64,000 bases of DNA. Origin: CAJWOS01 sp964502005 (GTDB lineage Bacteria; Myxococcota_A; UBA796; UBA2385). Shown piece after piece: positions 44,427 through 53,659 of this stretch (position 1 is the first letter of the stretch; every line of letters starts with the position of its first letter). The notes beneath the pieces are model-generated. The model was not told where the DNA came from, did no database searches, and was given only the letters and a program-made list of their open reading frames with translations. A program made the translations under genes and the position numbers. The stretch lies in the NCBI GenBank assembly GCA_964502005.1, contig CAZCUX010000033.1, positions 1-64,000 of the forward strand, given 5' to 3'.

Positions 44427-47207
44427 TTATTTCGGCCGGCGGCTGCGGCAGCTCTTGCAATACGACTGCGCGCGCACCTCTTGTACCTCCGTGCCGTCGG
44501 CCATCGTGCGTCGCATCCGGCGTGTGCCGAAGAGCGCGGCGACGGGTCCGCTCACGCCGCAGTGGGGGCAGGTCTTGTGCTCCTCGTTGCTCGCTTCTTC
44601 GGTGCTCGCGTGGGCCACGAACGGCGACGGGCTGCCGAAGCCGGTGACCACCAGCTCGTCCCGCGCGCGGCTGGCGGCGACGTAGAACAAGCACCTCTGC
44701 CGCTGGTCCCATGCGGCGCGTCCGGGCTCGTCGAGGTCATAATAGGCGCGCACGCGGAGGGGCATTCGCTCCTTTTGTACGCCGGTCAGCACCAAGCGGG
44801 GGAACTCCAGGCCCTTGAGGCGGTGGAAGGTCGCGCAGCGCACGCCGACGCCGTCGCTGGTGGCGTCGGTGTGCAGCACGGTCGCGGGGATTCCGGCGTC
44901 TTCTAAAGTGGTGCTAATGCGCTCCACCTCGGTGTTGGTGGGCGCGGCCACGCACAACGCCTCGGCGGGCGCGGTGTCGAGCCACTTGCGAATCGTCTGC
45001 ACGACCAACGCGCGCTCTTCGTTGGCGGTGGCGAGCAGGTGCACCTCCGGCTCGGTGCCGACCCGCAGCGACCGGCTCCCGGCGAGCGTGTCGGTGTCGC
45101 CGTCGAGGTCGTCGTAGGCGGCGCCGAGGAGCGCCTTGACCGCGTAATCGCGTACCTTTGCGGTGGTGCGGTAGTTGACCCGCAAGCGTCGGCTGCGCCC
45201 GACAATCTGGATGCCGCAGCGGCTCATCTGCACGGGGTGCCCGTAAATCCGCTGGTGCGCGTCGCCCACGAGGAAGAGGTCGCATGGCCCGCCGGGAATC
45301 AACGCGCGCAAGAACCGCAGCTCCGGCGCCGCGAAGTCCTGCGCTTCGTCCACCAACGCGGCAACAAACGGCCGCGGCGCCGACCCGTCCTCAAACTTGC
45401 CGCGCAGCACGCGCATTTGGTCGGCCGGCTCTACCATTCCCCGCCGCTCTAGCGCGTGCCGGTACGCCGCCATGACCCGCCACACCGCCAGCCGCTCTTC
45501 CCGATTGAGCGCCTTGCCGCGGTGCAGCCGCCGCACGCGTAGGTAGCGCAGTTCGGTGAGGATGTCGTTGGCTTGCACCACTTGCGCCCACTCCTCCTGG
45601 TAGAAGCCCTCGGTGCGCCCCAAGGTCTCCTCCCGCATCGCCTCGGACCACGCCGTCTCGACAGCGTCGCTCGTTGCGCTGCGTGCGCCGTCGCCGTAGC
45701 TCGACCACAAGCGGGCCACGAGCGCGTGCAGGTTTTGCACCTCGATGCGGGTGCGGTCTTCGGCGCGCACGAGCCGGTCGAGGTGCCGGGAGAGGTCCGA
45801 CGCGAGGTTGCGGGTGTAGGTGGTGACGAGCAGGTGGTCGTCGGGCGCTACGAACACCGACTCGACGAGGTGCTTGGCGCGGTGCAAGAGCGCGACGGTC
45901 TTCCCGGTGCCCGCACCCCCCAGCACCCGCATGGGGCCGTTGGCGTTCATGCGCACGAGCCGCCGTTGGTCGGGGTGCAGGTAGAGGCGCCACGCTTCGA
46001 CGCTCCCCGTCAACACGGCCAGGAGGTCTTCGGGGGCGTCGACCACGAGGAACGACCGCATGGACTCGGGGTGGTGTACGGCGGCGGCGAAGTCTTCGGT
46101 GTCTACGCCGGCATCGGGCACCGCGCCCCGTCCGAGCTCGCTCAGGGTCTCGTCGAGGCTGTGCCCGCTCGCGAGGAGATACAGGCCATCGGCGGCCTCG
46201 GGGGGGACGTGGGGGACCAGCGCGTCGAGCGCGCTCTCATCGGGCACCGCGCGCACGGCGCCGAGCAGCGCCTCGGGGAGACCCACGGCGAGCAGCGATT
46301 CGTCCGCGATGTCGTCGAAGAGGCCCCCCGCGAGGCCGGACGCGGCCGTCTCGGCTTCGACGACATCAAAGACCTGCAACGCGCCAATGGCCGGGTTGAC
46401 CTCGAAGCGCTTGTGCGCGGCCCACGCTTGGCATTGCTGCCGCGTGCCGACGTACGCCACGAGCAAGAGGTCCGCCCGCGCGGGCTCGATGACGGTCACC
46501 ACGAGCGAGCCGACCGTCACGAAGCGCACTTTGTCGTCCTCCATTCCCGCTGGCCTTTCGAGGGGCCAATCCGCGTGAATGGGCTCCACCCGAAACCGCT
46601 GGAGGAAGGCCATCATCGGCGCTTGTTGCTCGGCTGGGAGGCGCAAGAACGCAGGTTGTAGGCTCGCGTGCGTGGCCACCTGCGGCATTTCCATCCACCG
46701 CAGCAGGTCGTCAATCGCGCTCTCGCTGCGCTGCTGGTCTTCCTTCTCGGCTTGTTGCGCGGCCCGTGCTTGCGCTTGTTCTTGCCGTCGGTCGTCGGCG
46801 GGGGGCCGAAGCAAGGGGCCGGGCTTGGGCGGCGTGCGCTTGGTGTAGGTCTGCCACACGAAGCGCACCAGGCCATGCGCCGCCTTGAGCATATGCATCG
46901 CCGAGCGGTGGTTGGCCTCGCCATACGCGTGTACGGCTTTGTTGCCCTCCACGCGCAAGGTGTGCAGCGCTTCGAGCGCCTCGGCGGGGATGTCCGCTTC
47001 GTAGCGCAGCCGCTTGAGCCGCTCGTATTGGGTCTCTTGGAAGACGGGCAGCCGGTTCAGGTCGAGCAACCAAATCGCCAGCCGCTCGCCGAAGAGCCGC
47101 AGGTGCCCCATTGCCGCCCGCGGGTCATTCGAGAAGGCGCGCTCGGCGTCGACGCCGATGTCGTGCAGGTCGGCGTGGTGGGGTTTGAGGGGCGCAAAGT
47201 TGCTCAT
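44427..47207 (-). CDS. DUF4145-UvrD-like helicase with C-terminal zinc ribbon
   Basis: This 926-residue protein begins with a DUF4145-like helical domain (~20-130; LLDLNRLPVF, LHTLRVEGNKAVHAYG), as often fused to restriction and helicase proteins. An SF1 UvrD/Rep-like helicase follows, with Walker A GGAGTGKTVAL (~425), the Walker B segment LVDEAQDFAAPEL (~622) and the motif VI segment FYVAASRARDELVV (~860). The C-terminus has two CxxC pairs (CPHCG and CKSC), a probable zinc ribbon. AAGG lies five bases before the ATG. It is the last gene of the DISARM-like cassette, 44 bp after the large helicase-nuclease gene, and may process DNA after recognition. Confidence 0.85.
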   Translation of the reverse strand: MSNFAPLKPHHADLHDIGVDAERAFSNDPRAAMGHLRLFGERLAIWLLDLNRLPVFQETQYERLKRLRYEADIPAEALEALHTLRVEGNKAVHAYGEANHRSAMHMLKAAHGLVRFVWQTYTKRTPPKPGPLLRPPADDRRQEQAQARAAQQAEKEDQQRSESAIDDLLRWMEMPQVATHASLQPAFLRLPAEQQAPMMAFLQRFRVEPIHADWPLERPAGMEDDKVRFVTVGSLVVTVIEPARADLLLVAYVGTRQQCQAWAAHKRFEVNPAIGALQVFDVVEAETAASGLAGGLFDDIADESLLAVGLPEALLGAVRAVPDESALDALVPHVPPEAADGLYLLASGHSLDETLSELGRGAVPDAGVDTEDFAAAVHHPESMRSFLVVDAPEDLLAVLTGSVEAWRLYLHPDQRRLVRMNANGPMRVLGGAGTGKTVALLHRAKHLVESVFVAPDDHLLVTTYTRNLASDLSRHLDRLVRAEDRTRIEVQNLHALVARLWSSYGDGARSATSDAVETAWSEAMREETLGRTEGFYQEEWAQVVQANDILTELRYLRVRRLHRGKALNREERLAVWRVMAAYRHALERRGMVEPADQMRVLRGKFEDGSAPRPFVAALVDEAQDFAAPELRFLRALIPGGPCDLFLVGDAHQRIYGHPVQMSRCGIQIVGRSRRLRVNYRTTAKVRDYAVKALLGAAYDDLDGDTDTLAGSRSLRVGTEPEVHLLATANEERALVVQTIRKWLDTAPAEALCVAAPTNTEVERISTTLEDAGIPATVLHTDATSDGVGVRCATFHRLKGLEFPRLVLTGVQKERMPLRVRAYYDLDEPGRAAWDQRQRCLFYVAASRARDELVVTGFGSPSPFVAHASTEEASNEEHKTCPHCGVSGPVAALFGTRRMRRTMADGTEVQEVRAQSYCKSCRSRRPK

Positions 47208-47251
47208 GGTCTACCTTTTTGCGGCGCGGAGGCGTCATGGGCGGTTCGGTA

Positions 47252-50200
47252 TTATCGTTGGGGGCTGCGAATCGCGGCGAGCAGCGTCGAGAGCGGCACG
47301 GGCATGGTCAACACGCGCCAACCGAGCGTTTGCAGCGCGCGTATGTCGTCGGGGTAGGCTTGCTCGGGGTCGAGCACGGCGAGCTTGATGTCGGGCCACG
47401 CGAGCGTAGGCAGCAAGTCGGCCGTGTCTTCGGGGTCTACGGCGCGCGGCAGCGGCAAGCCGGCGTCGAAAACGCCGCGCACCATCGCCTCGGCGTCCGC
47501 GTCGCCGCTGCACAACGCGAGCGCGGCACGCAGCACGTTGTCCTGCCGTGCGCGGTAGCCGCCGTCGTCGTCGGCGGCAGAGAGCGCGGGCGTCGCGAAA
47601 ATCTCGGCCAAGAAGTCGTCGATAGGCGCGTCATTGTCGTGCAGTCCCAGATTTTCGTCGCTGAGGACTTCGAGGTTTTCGAGGTTCCACAGGTAGTTCA
47701 AGACTTGCAGCGTCGCCCTCCAGCTCTCTACGAACGCTTTTTCTTGCCGCCGCACCTGCCGGTCGTCCAAGCGAACCCACGCCCGAACGCCCTTGCTGTC
47801 GAACTTCTTGAGCGCAGACAGCGGACACGAGACGAGCAGCGCGAGGTCGCCGTCGAGGGCTGCGAGCGCCGCTTCTTGGCTGCGTGCGCCGCCCAAACCG
47901 ACCACCGGCAACGGGGCCAACGGGGCGCCGCTCTCGATGTGTTGTCGCAGCGGCTCGATGCTGGCGCCGTCGAGCACGGACTTGTCGCGGAGCGCGCCCC
48001 CGAGCTTGCCGAGCAGCAAGCCGCCGATGGCGTCTTCCCAATGGGGACCGGGCGCCTGGAGGTAAGCGCACAACAACCCAAAGGGCGTGAGCGTGCGCAG
48101 TTGCCGCAGTGTGTCGTGGTGGGCGGTGTCCCAGCTCCCGCTGACGCGCTTGCAGACGCCGTCCCAGACCTTGTCGTCTATCTCCGCCAAAATCGGCGGC
48201 ACGAGCGAGGTGCCGAATCGAGGCCCTGCAGGCGTCGCTTCGACGTGGAGGTCGTGCCACACGAGGGCAAACACCCGCCAACCGGGCCGGCTCGCGACGG
48301 CGCTGCGCTTTTGTAGGTCGTTGCTGACGCGCCCTTGCGCTTGCTCGGGCATCACATGGTAGGCCGCCCCATCGCACTCCACCACCACCCGCTCGCCTTG
48401 GGTTGGCCCGGTGAGGCATTCGAACACAAAGTCGGCCACCATCGGCTTGCCGGCAATATCCGTGAGGTCGACGTGGTGGTCCACGCGCCAGGTGACGTTC
48501 GGCAGCCGCAGCGAAAACGCGGTGCCGCCGTCGATGCTGGTCCACCGGTCGCCGAACTGTATTTGCAGCGTCGCGATGAACCGCTCCTCAAGTTCGGACT
48601 CGGCGACGCTCCCATTGGAGGTGCCGCTCAGCCCGTCGACCGCCTCGGTGTCGTGCTGGTTGGCCAGAATCTCGGTCAACACGCGCTCGGCCAAGGAGCT
48701 TCGGATAATGGGCAAGTGGCGCTGGACCTGGTGCGCGAACAAGCAAAGGTAGCAGCCATCTTGTCCGCGCTTTCGGCAACCGCAGGCCAACAAGCCGTCC
48801 AGCGTATCGGCGAGGAGCTGGAACACCGCCGCCGGTTCCCGGTACTCGCGGAGGTAGCCCGTGCCGCCGGGGACCGTGTCGAAGAGCACCAAATAATGCT
48901 TTCGCACCGCCGCGTTTTTGGGGTCCGGCTCGGACATGCTCGACAAGCTGAGGTGGACCGGTCGCCCGCCAAACCGTCGCCGCAAGCCGAATGCGAGGGC
49001 CGCTTGCAAGGAATAGACCCGTTCTTCGACATACATTTCGGATATGGGCAATAAGAACCGCACGGCCTCGGACTCGACCTCGCGATAGAGCACCAATGGC
49101 AGCCGTGGTTTGGTGTCGCCGCTCTTTTGGGGACAAAACGGGCTGTGCTCGGGAGGGGCATACGGGCCGCCGCTGTGCCGGGGGTCGCGCACGGTCCCGC
49201 AATCGCGGCAGGTCGGGAATCCGATGGCCGATGCCGTCTCGCCCGCGACCATTCGCTTGGTGCCGCGGCTCTCTAGCTCTTTGAGGCCCAAGTTCAGCTC
49301 GGTCAACGGGAGCCGCTTGAGGAACTCAAAGCCGAAGCCCACCTTGGGCAAGAGCACGGCTTGGCCTTCGATTTGCCCGCTCTTGACATCAAAGACTTGG
49401 TGTATATGGAAGCGCTCGCGGGTGCGTTCTTCGGTGTCGTCGATGGTGGTGCTGCGCACGCGGTCGGCGACCGAGCGCACGACGTTCATCGGCAGCATCG
49501 CCAACACTTGCCCTTTGTTGTCGGACCACTGGGCGTCGCCGCACACGGGGCACGCGGCCTCGGTCGCGGTCTCGGTGGGGTCCACCTTGGGCGCGCGGTG
49601 GTGGCAAATGCGGCAAAAGCGCCAGTATTGGACGCGGGCGCCCTTGGGGCCAAGGTCCAGCTCGCGCACTTGTACTTTGTGGCCTTCGGCGTAAAAGTTG
49701 GCGAATGGCGCAAGCTCGGTGAGGGCCCGCGCGGCGGGGCGCATATACTCGCGCTTGTCGTAGTTCCGCTTTTTGGTCTTTGATTTGTCGTTTGTGGCGG
49801 CTTCGGCGTCTTTTTCGTCGCGTGTGTTGGCGCGAAGCTGGGAGTGGAGCTTTACGCCGGTCTCCGGGAATGCATAGTTGGGCAATAGCGACGCATCGGC
49901 GAGCACATTGAGGGGGTAGGTGTTGCGCAGGTTCTCGATGAGGTGTTGGAGGGACCAGTGGTATTGCTTCAACTCCCGCAGCACTTCGTCGGGGTTTGCT
50001 TCAGCGGTGGGGTCGGCTTCGATGGCCGTGATGCGCCGCGTGACCTTGTACCCCTCGGCGACATAGCCCTTGATGAGCTCACCTTGGTGGTCGAAGGCGT
50101 CGTGGAAGGCTTGCGCCATGCCATACGCGCCCGGCTTGAGCCATGCCCGCAGGCTATCGCGGCGCTCTTCGGACAATGGGCCGCCAAAGTTGGCCAAGAA

Positions 50201-53200
50201 GCCCGCAATCAGGGCGTCTTGGTGCTCTTCGACATAGCTGAGCATTCGCCCGGGGAACTGGGCCCGCCCGAGCTCGTGGATGACCATCGCGGCCTTGCGG
50301 GGAATCGGCCCCGCGCTCTCGTCGTCTCGGGCCCAATGGTCCATACACCATGCCGAGAGCTGCCGCCGCAGCATCGAGACTGCCTCCAAGAACACGCCCG
50401 GCGGCTGCACTTCGCCGTCGAGCATTCGCTCCGGTTCGGCGTGAAAGTAGAGGTCGTGGGGTTGGTTGGTCGCGAGCACGAACACCATCGCGTTGCCGGT
50501 CTTTCGTCCGGCGCGCCCGATGCGCTGCAAGTAGTTCGCGGGGGTGGGCGGCACGCTGCACAGCATCGTGGCCGAGAGGTCGCCGATATCGACGCCCATT
50601 TCGAGGGTGGGCGTCGCCACGAGCAAGTTGGGCGCGTGGGGGTCGCTCGCGGTGGCGCCGGTGAGGAAGCGGGTCTCGAGCTCCGTCCTGCGCCGCCGCG
50701 TGAGCAAGCCGGTGTGCTCGCCCGGATAGACGCGGGTGGTCTCGCCGCGGTTGTAGAGCGCCGCGTAGTACCCCGGCTCCGGCGTTACCCGCCGAAACCG
50801 CCCGGTGCTGCGGTAAATCCACGCCGGTCCTCCATCGAGGGCCGCTGCGTCGTCGTCGGCCAAGGGGTAGACGCGCCCCCGGTGCCCTGTCTGCACCGCG
50901 CCGAGGGCGCACGTCAGCCGGAGGGCCTGGGGTGCGATGCCCCACACGCGCCCGCCTTTGGGTGTGTCGCGGGCTTGCAGCACGCCCGCTTCGGTGAGGG
51001 CCGCGAGCGCCCGCCCATAAATGCGCGACACCTCATCGGCGCCCGGCGATGGCCAATCGAGGGACCGCTTGGCCCAATCGGCAAACCACCCCGTCTCGCC
51101 TTGCTTTTCAAAGGGACACGGGAACACGTCGCCGCGGTCTTGGGAGGCCAAGAACCGGATGCGCTTCGAGAAGGGCCCCATGGGGCTCATATAGGGGTTT
51201 TGCTTTCCCGAGAGCAGGTATCGACGGCCCTCCTGCATGGCGTAGGTGTCGAGGAAGGGGTGAAAAATCGCCCCCATTTGCCGCATCCGGTAGACCAGTC
51301 CCCGCAAGAAGTGCCCGGGCCTTGCGTCCTTGTGGGCCTCGGGCTGCTCGTGGACCCACCGCGCAAATGCTTCGCTCGCGTGCTCGATTCTCTCGGGCGC
51401 GACCTCCGCGGTGGACGTCGCCGTGCGCTCCAAGCTCCGCCCATAGCCCGCCGCCACGCCGTATTCGCGGGTGAACTCCCAAGCGATGCGGTCTTTGAGG
51501 ATGCCCCACAGCTTGTCGTGCTTGCCGCGGCCCGCTTTTTTCGTGTAGGCCTGAAACTCGGCCAGCTCGCGCAGGTCGGGGGGCAAGAAGGCCGCGACGT
51601 AGCCAAAGTCTCCCAATCGTCCGCGCCAGTACCGCTCGAAGGTTTGCCCGGCGTCTGCCAGGGGCAAGGGGGCGTGGGCGGCGACCACCGCTTGCATCGC
51701 GGTGCGCAAGTGGATGCGGTAGGTGCGCCCGCCGAAGAAGCCCGCACGATGGCACGCATCTTGCACGGAGTCCGTGAAGGCGAGGAGCTTCTTGTCGGTG
51801 GTGCTCGCGCCGTGGAAGAGCTGGGTGACGGCGACCGAGAGCAGGCTCGCCGCCCGCGCCCCGACGATAGACAAGGCGTCGTCGGCGCCACACGCCGGGC
51901 ACCGCGCGGCGAAGCGCTTGGAGGAGCCCCCCTTCTTCATCGCCCCGTCGACCAAAACCAAGGTCCCGCGCGGGTTTCCGGCCTCATCGCGCGGCATCTT
52001 GCCGTGCAGGCTGCCGTAGCGCGGGTCGAGCCAGTGCAGGACTTCGCCGGGCCGCTGCTCGGCATCCAAGGGCCGGGGCCACACAAAGCGGGCGTCGCGG
52101 CTCGCGTTGAGCCACTGCTGCCCGACCTCGCTCGGCGTAAAGTCGAGCCGCCCTTGCTGCTTGTACTTCTCGGGCATCGCGGCGGCGAGGCCCACAATCC
52201 CGCACTCCCGGCAATGGGCCTGGGGCGCGTAGAGCACGCCGCCCTCTTGCTGGCTCGGCAGCGCGGAGAACCACTGGAACTGGGGCGCTTGGAGGGCGCC
52301 GTCGGCTTGGTCGGGGAGGGCCCGCAGCAGCCGGTTGAGCTCCCGGCACCAAAGCTGCACTTGCACCGTGAGCAGCGGCAGCTCCCGCGCGCCGTCCATT
52401 CGCCGCGCGTGGCTGATGAGGCCGAAGAAGCTCGTGAGCATTTGCTTTCGCCGCGCTTCGCTGTGGGGGCCCCACGCGATGATGCGCCGCCCGAGCTCGC
52501 GGTCGATGGTGTCCCAGCGGGTCGGGCTGCTTGCGGCGACGGCGAGCAAGTGGTGCAGGAACGGGTGGCTCCGCAGGGCCTCTCCGAGCGCGGTCGGCGT
52601 GCCCGCGCTGCCCGTCCACGCCCGCTGCTGGGCCGTGAGCCACGCGTCGGTCGAGGGGTAGGAGGCGGGGTCGAGGGCGCTGTCCGCGGCCCCTGGGAGC
52701 GTAGGGACGGCGTCGGGTGGCCGCAAGAACGTGTCTCGCGGTTGCCGCTGCTCGCGCACCACCTGTTCGGGGGCGAAGGGCTCATCGAAGACGGTCTGCG
52801 CGAAGTGGGCGAGGCGCGTGAAGGTGTCTTCGTTGTTGGCGCTGCCGATGGTGGCGGACGTTCCGGCGCAGACGAGGTGCCCGCGGGGTGTTTGCAGCCG
52901 CCGCTTGAGCCGTCGAATCAGGCAGCCGACATCGGAGCCTTGTGCCCCATCGAAGGTGTGCAGCTCGTCGATGACCAAGTAGCGGAGGGTGCGCGGCTGG
53001 TTGTATTCCCAAAGTTTTCGTTCATCGGGCCGCACCAACATAAAGTCGAGCATCTTGTAGTTGGTGAGCAAGATGTCGGGCGGCTCGTTGCGTTGGGTGC
53101 TCTTGCTCTCGATGACGTTGTGTGGCCCCATTTGGGTGGCTAGCCCCGCGTCGGGCCCGCCGACATACAGCCCGGCGGTGACGCTCCCCCTGAGCCGGGG

Positions 53201-53659
53201 GTCTTGGTAAATCAGGTCGGCCAATCGCCGCGCTTGGTCGGTGGCGAGCGCGTTCATCGGGTAGATGACGATGGCCTTTACGCCGGGTTTTCCGATGTTT
53301 CGGTAGCAGTGGTCGAGGATGGGGTACAAGAAGCACTCGGTCTTCCCGGACCCGGTCCCGGTGGTGACCAAGGTGTTGGCCGGTGTCGCGCCCGGTCCCG
53401 CATAGAGCTGCTCGAAGGCCTGCCGTTGGTGCCGGTACGGCTTGAAGGGGGGGCCAATCGTGAGGGGGCCGCCGCCTTCGGTGTCGGCGGTGGCGAAGGG
53501 CAACCCGAGCCGCACATACGGCCCGCGAAACAGCCCCTCTTCGCCGCGCAAGTGGGTGGTAAACGCCTGGGCGAAGTCGTCGTCATCGAGGGCGAGGGTG
53601 GCCTGGATGTAGTCTACGAGCCCATCTTGAAGCTGGCTTGCGACGAGGGACGGGATCAT
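47252..53659 (-). CDS. DISARM-like helicase-DUF1998-nuclease fusion
   Basis: This 2135-residue protein fuses activities that are separate genes in classical DISARM. The N-terminal SF2 helicase has Walker A TGTGSGKTE (101-108), IYPMNAL (~132), the DELH box VIDELHTFDG (~225) and motif VI QRIGRAGR (~1040). A DUF1998/MrfA-type region follows (~1380-1660), with zinc-binding CPVCG and CRDCG and the diagnostic FDTVPGGTGYLREY (~1590) and CGCRKRGQDGCYLC. Near 1760, VVVECDGAAYHVM is a Vsr/DUF559-like PD-(D/E)XK nuclease motif. The ATG at 53659 overlaps the methyltransferase stop (ATGA); an upstream in-frame extension to 54493 is the antisense-like shadow of that gene. It likely translocates on and cuts unmethylated invading DNA (inference). 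Confidence 0.87.
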   Translation of the reverse strand: MIPSLVASQLQDGLVDYIQATLALDDDDFAQAFTTHLRGEEGLFRGPYVRLGLPFATADTEGGGPLTIGPPFKPYRHQRQAFEQLYAGPGATPANTLVTTGTGSGKTECFLYPILDHCYRNIGKPGVKAIVIYPMNALATDQARRLADLIYQDPRLRGSVTAGLYVGGPDAGLATQMGPHNVIESKSTQRNEPPDILLTNYKMLDFMLVRPDERKLWEYNQPRTLRYLVIDELHTFDGAQGSDVGCLIRRLKRRLQTPRGHLVCAGTSATIGSANNEDTFTRLAHFAQTVFDEPFAPEQVVREQRQPRDTFLRPPDAVPTLPGAADSALDPASYPSTDAWLTAQQRAWTGSAGTPTALGEALRSHPFLHHLLAVAASSPTRWDTIDRELGRRIIAWGPHSEARRKQMLTSFFGLISHARRMDGARELPLLTVQVQLWCRELNRLLRALPDQADGALQAPQFQWFSALPSQQEGGVLYAPQAHCRECGIVGLAAAMPEKYKQQGRLDFTPSEVGQQWLNASRDARFVWPRPLDAEQRPGEVLHWLDPRYGSLHGKMPRDEAGNPRGTLVLVDGAMKKGGSSKRFAARCPACGADDALSIVGARAASLLSVAVTQLFHGASTTDKKLLAFTDSVQDACHRAGFFGGRTYRIHLRTAMQAVVAAHAPLPLADAGQTFERYWRGRLGDFGYVAAFLPPDLRELAEFQAYTKKAGRGKHDKLWGILKDRIAWEFTREYGVAAGYGRSLERTATSTAEVAPERIEHASEAFARWVHEQPEAHKDARPGHFLRGLVYRMRQMGAIFHPFLDTYAMQEGRRYLLSGKQNPYMSPMGPFSKRIRFLASQDRGDVFPCPFEKQGETGWFADWAKRSLDWPSPGADEVSRIYGRALAALTEAGVLQARDTPKGGRVWGIAPQALRLTCALGAVQTGHRGRVYPLADDDAAALDGGPAWIYRSTGRFRRVTPEPGYYAALYNRGETTRVYPGEHTGLLTRRRRTELETRFLTGATASDPHAPNLLVATPTLEMGVDIGDLSATMLCSVPPTPANYLQRIGRAGRKTGNAMVFVLATNQPHDLYFHAEPERMLDGEVQPPGVFLEAVSMLRRQLSAWCMDHWARDDESAGPIPRKAAMVIHELGRAQFPGRMLSYVEEHQDALIAGFLANFGGPLSEERRDSLRAWLKPGAYGMAQAFHDAFDHQGELIKGYVAEGYKVTRRITAIEADPTAEANPDEVLRELKQYHWSLQHLIENLRNTYPLNVLADASLLPNYAFPETGVKLHSQLRANTRDEKDAEAATNDKSKTKKRNYDKREYMRPAARALTELAPFANFYAEGHKVQVRELDLGPKGARVQYWRFCRICHHRAPKVDPTETATEAACPVCGDAQWSDNKGQVLAMLPMNVVRSVADRVRSTTIDDTEERTRERFHIHQVFDVKSGQIEGQAVLLPKVGFGFEFLKRLPLTELNLGLKELESRGTKRMVAGETASAIGFPTCRDCGTVRDPRHSGGPYAPPEHSPFCPQKSGDTKPRLPLVLYREVESEAVRFLLPISEMYVEERVYSLQAALAFGLRRRFGGRPVHLSLSSMSEPDPKNAAVRKHYLVLFDTVPGGTGYLREYREPAAVFQLLADTLDGLLACGCRKRGQDGCYLCLFAHQVQRHLPIIRSSLAERVLTEILANQHDTEAVDGLSGTSNGSVAESELEERFIATLQIQFGDRWTSIDGGTAFSLRLPNVTWRVDHHVDLTDIAGKPMVADFVFECLTGPTQGERVVVECDGAAYHVMPEQAQGRVSNDLQKRSAVASRPGWRVFALVWHDLHVEATPAGPRFGTSLVPPILAEIDDKVWDGVCKRVSGSWDTAHHDTLRQLRTLTPFGLLCAYLQAPGPHWEDAIGGLLLGKLGGALRDKSVLDGASIEPLRQHIESGAPLAPLPVVGLGGARSQEAALAALDGDLALLVSCPLSALKKFDSKGVRAWVRLDDRQVRRQEKAFVESWRATLQVLNYLWNLENLEVLSDENLGLHDNDAPIDDFLAEIFATPALSAADDDGGYRARQDNVLRAALALCSGDADAEAMVRGVFDAGLPLPRAVDPEDTADLLPTLAWPDIKLAVLDPEQAYPDDIRALQTLGWRVLTMPVPLSTLLAAIRSPQR

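Noticed and set aside
49943..53143. Long plus-strand open frame (1066 codons) opposite the helicase-nuclease gene
   Set aside because: It is a high-GC antisense shadow: low-complexity Gly/Arg/Val composition, no ribosome binding site, and the opposite strand has clear helicase motifs.
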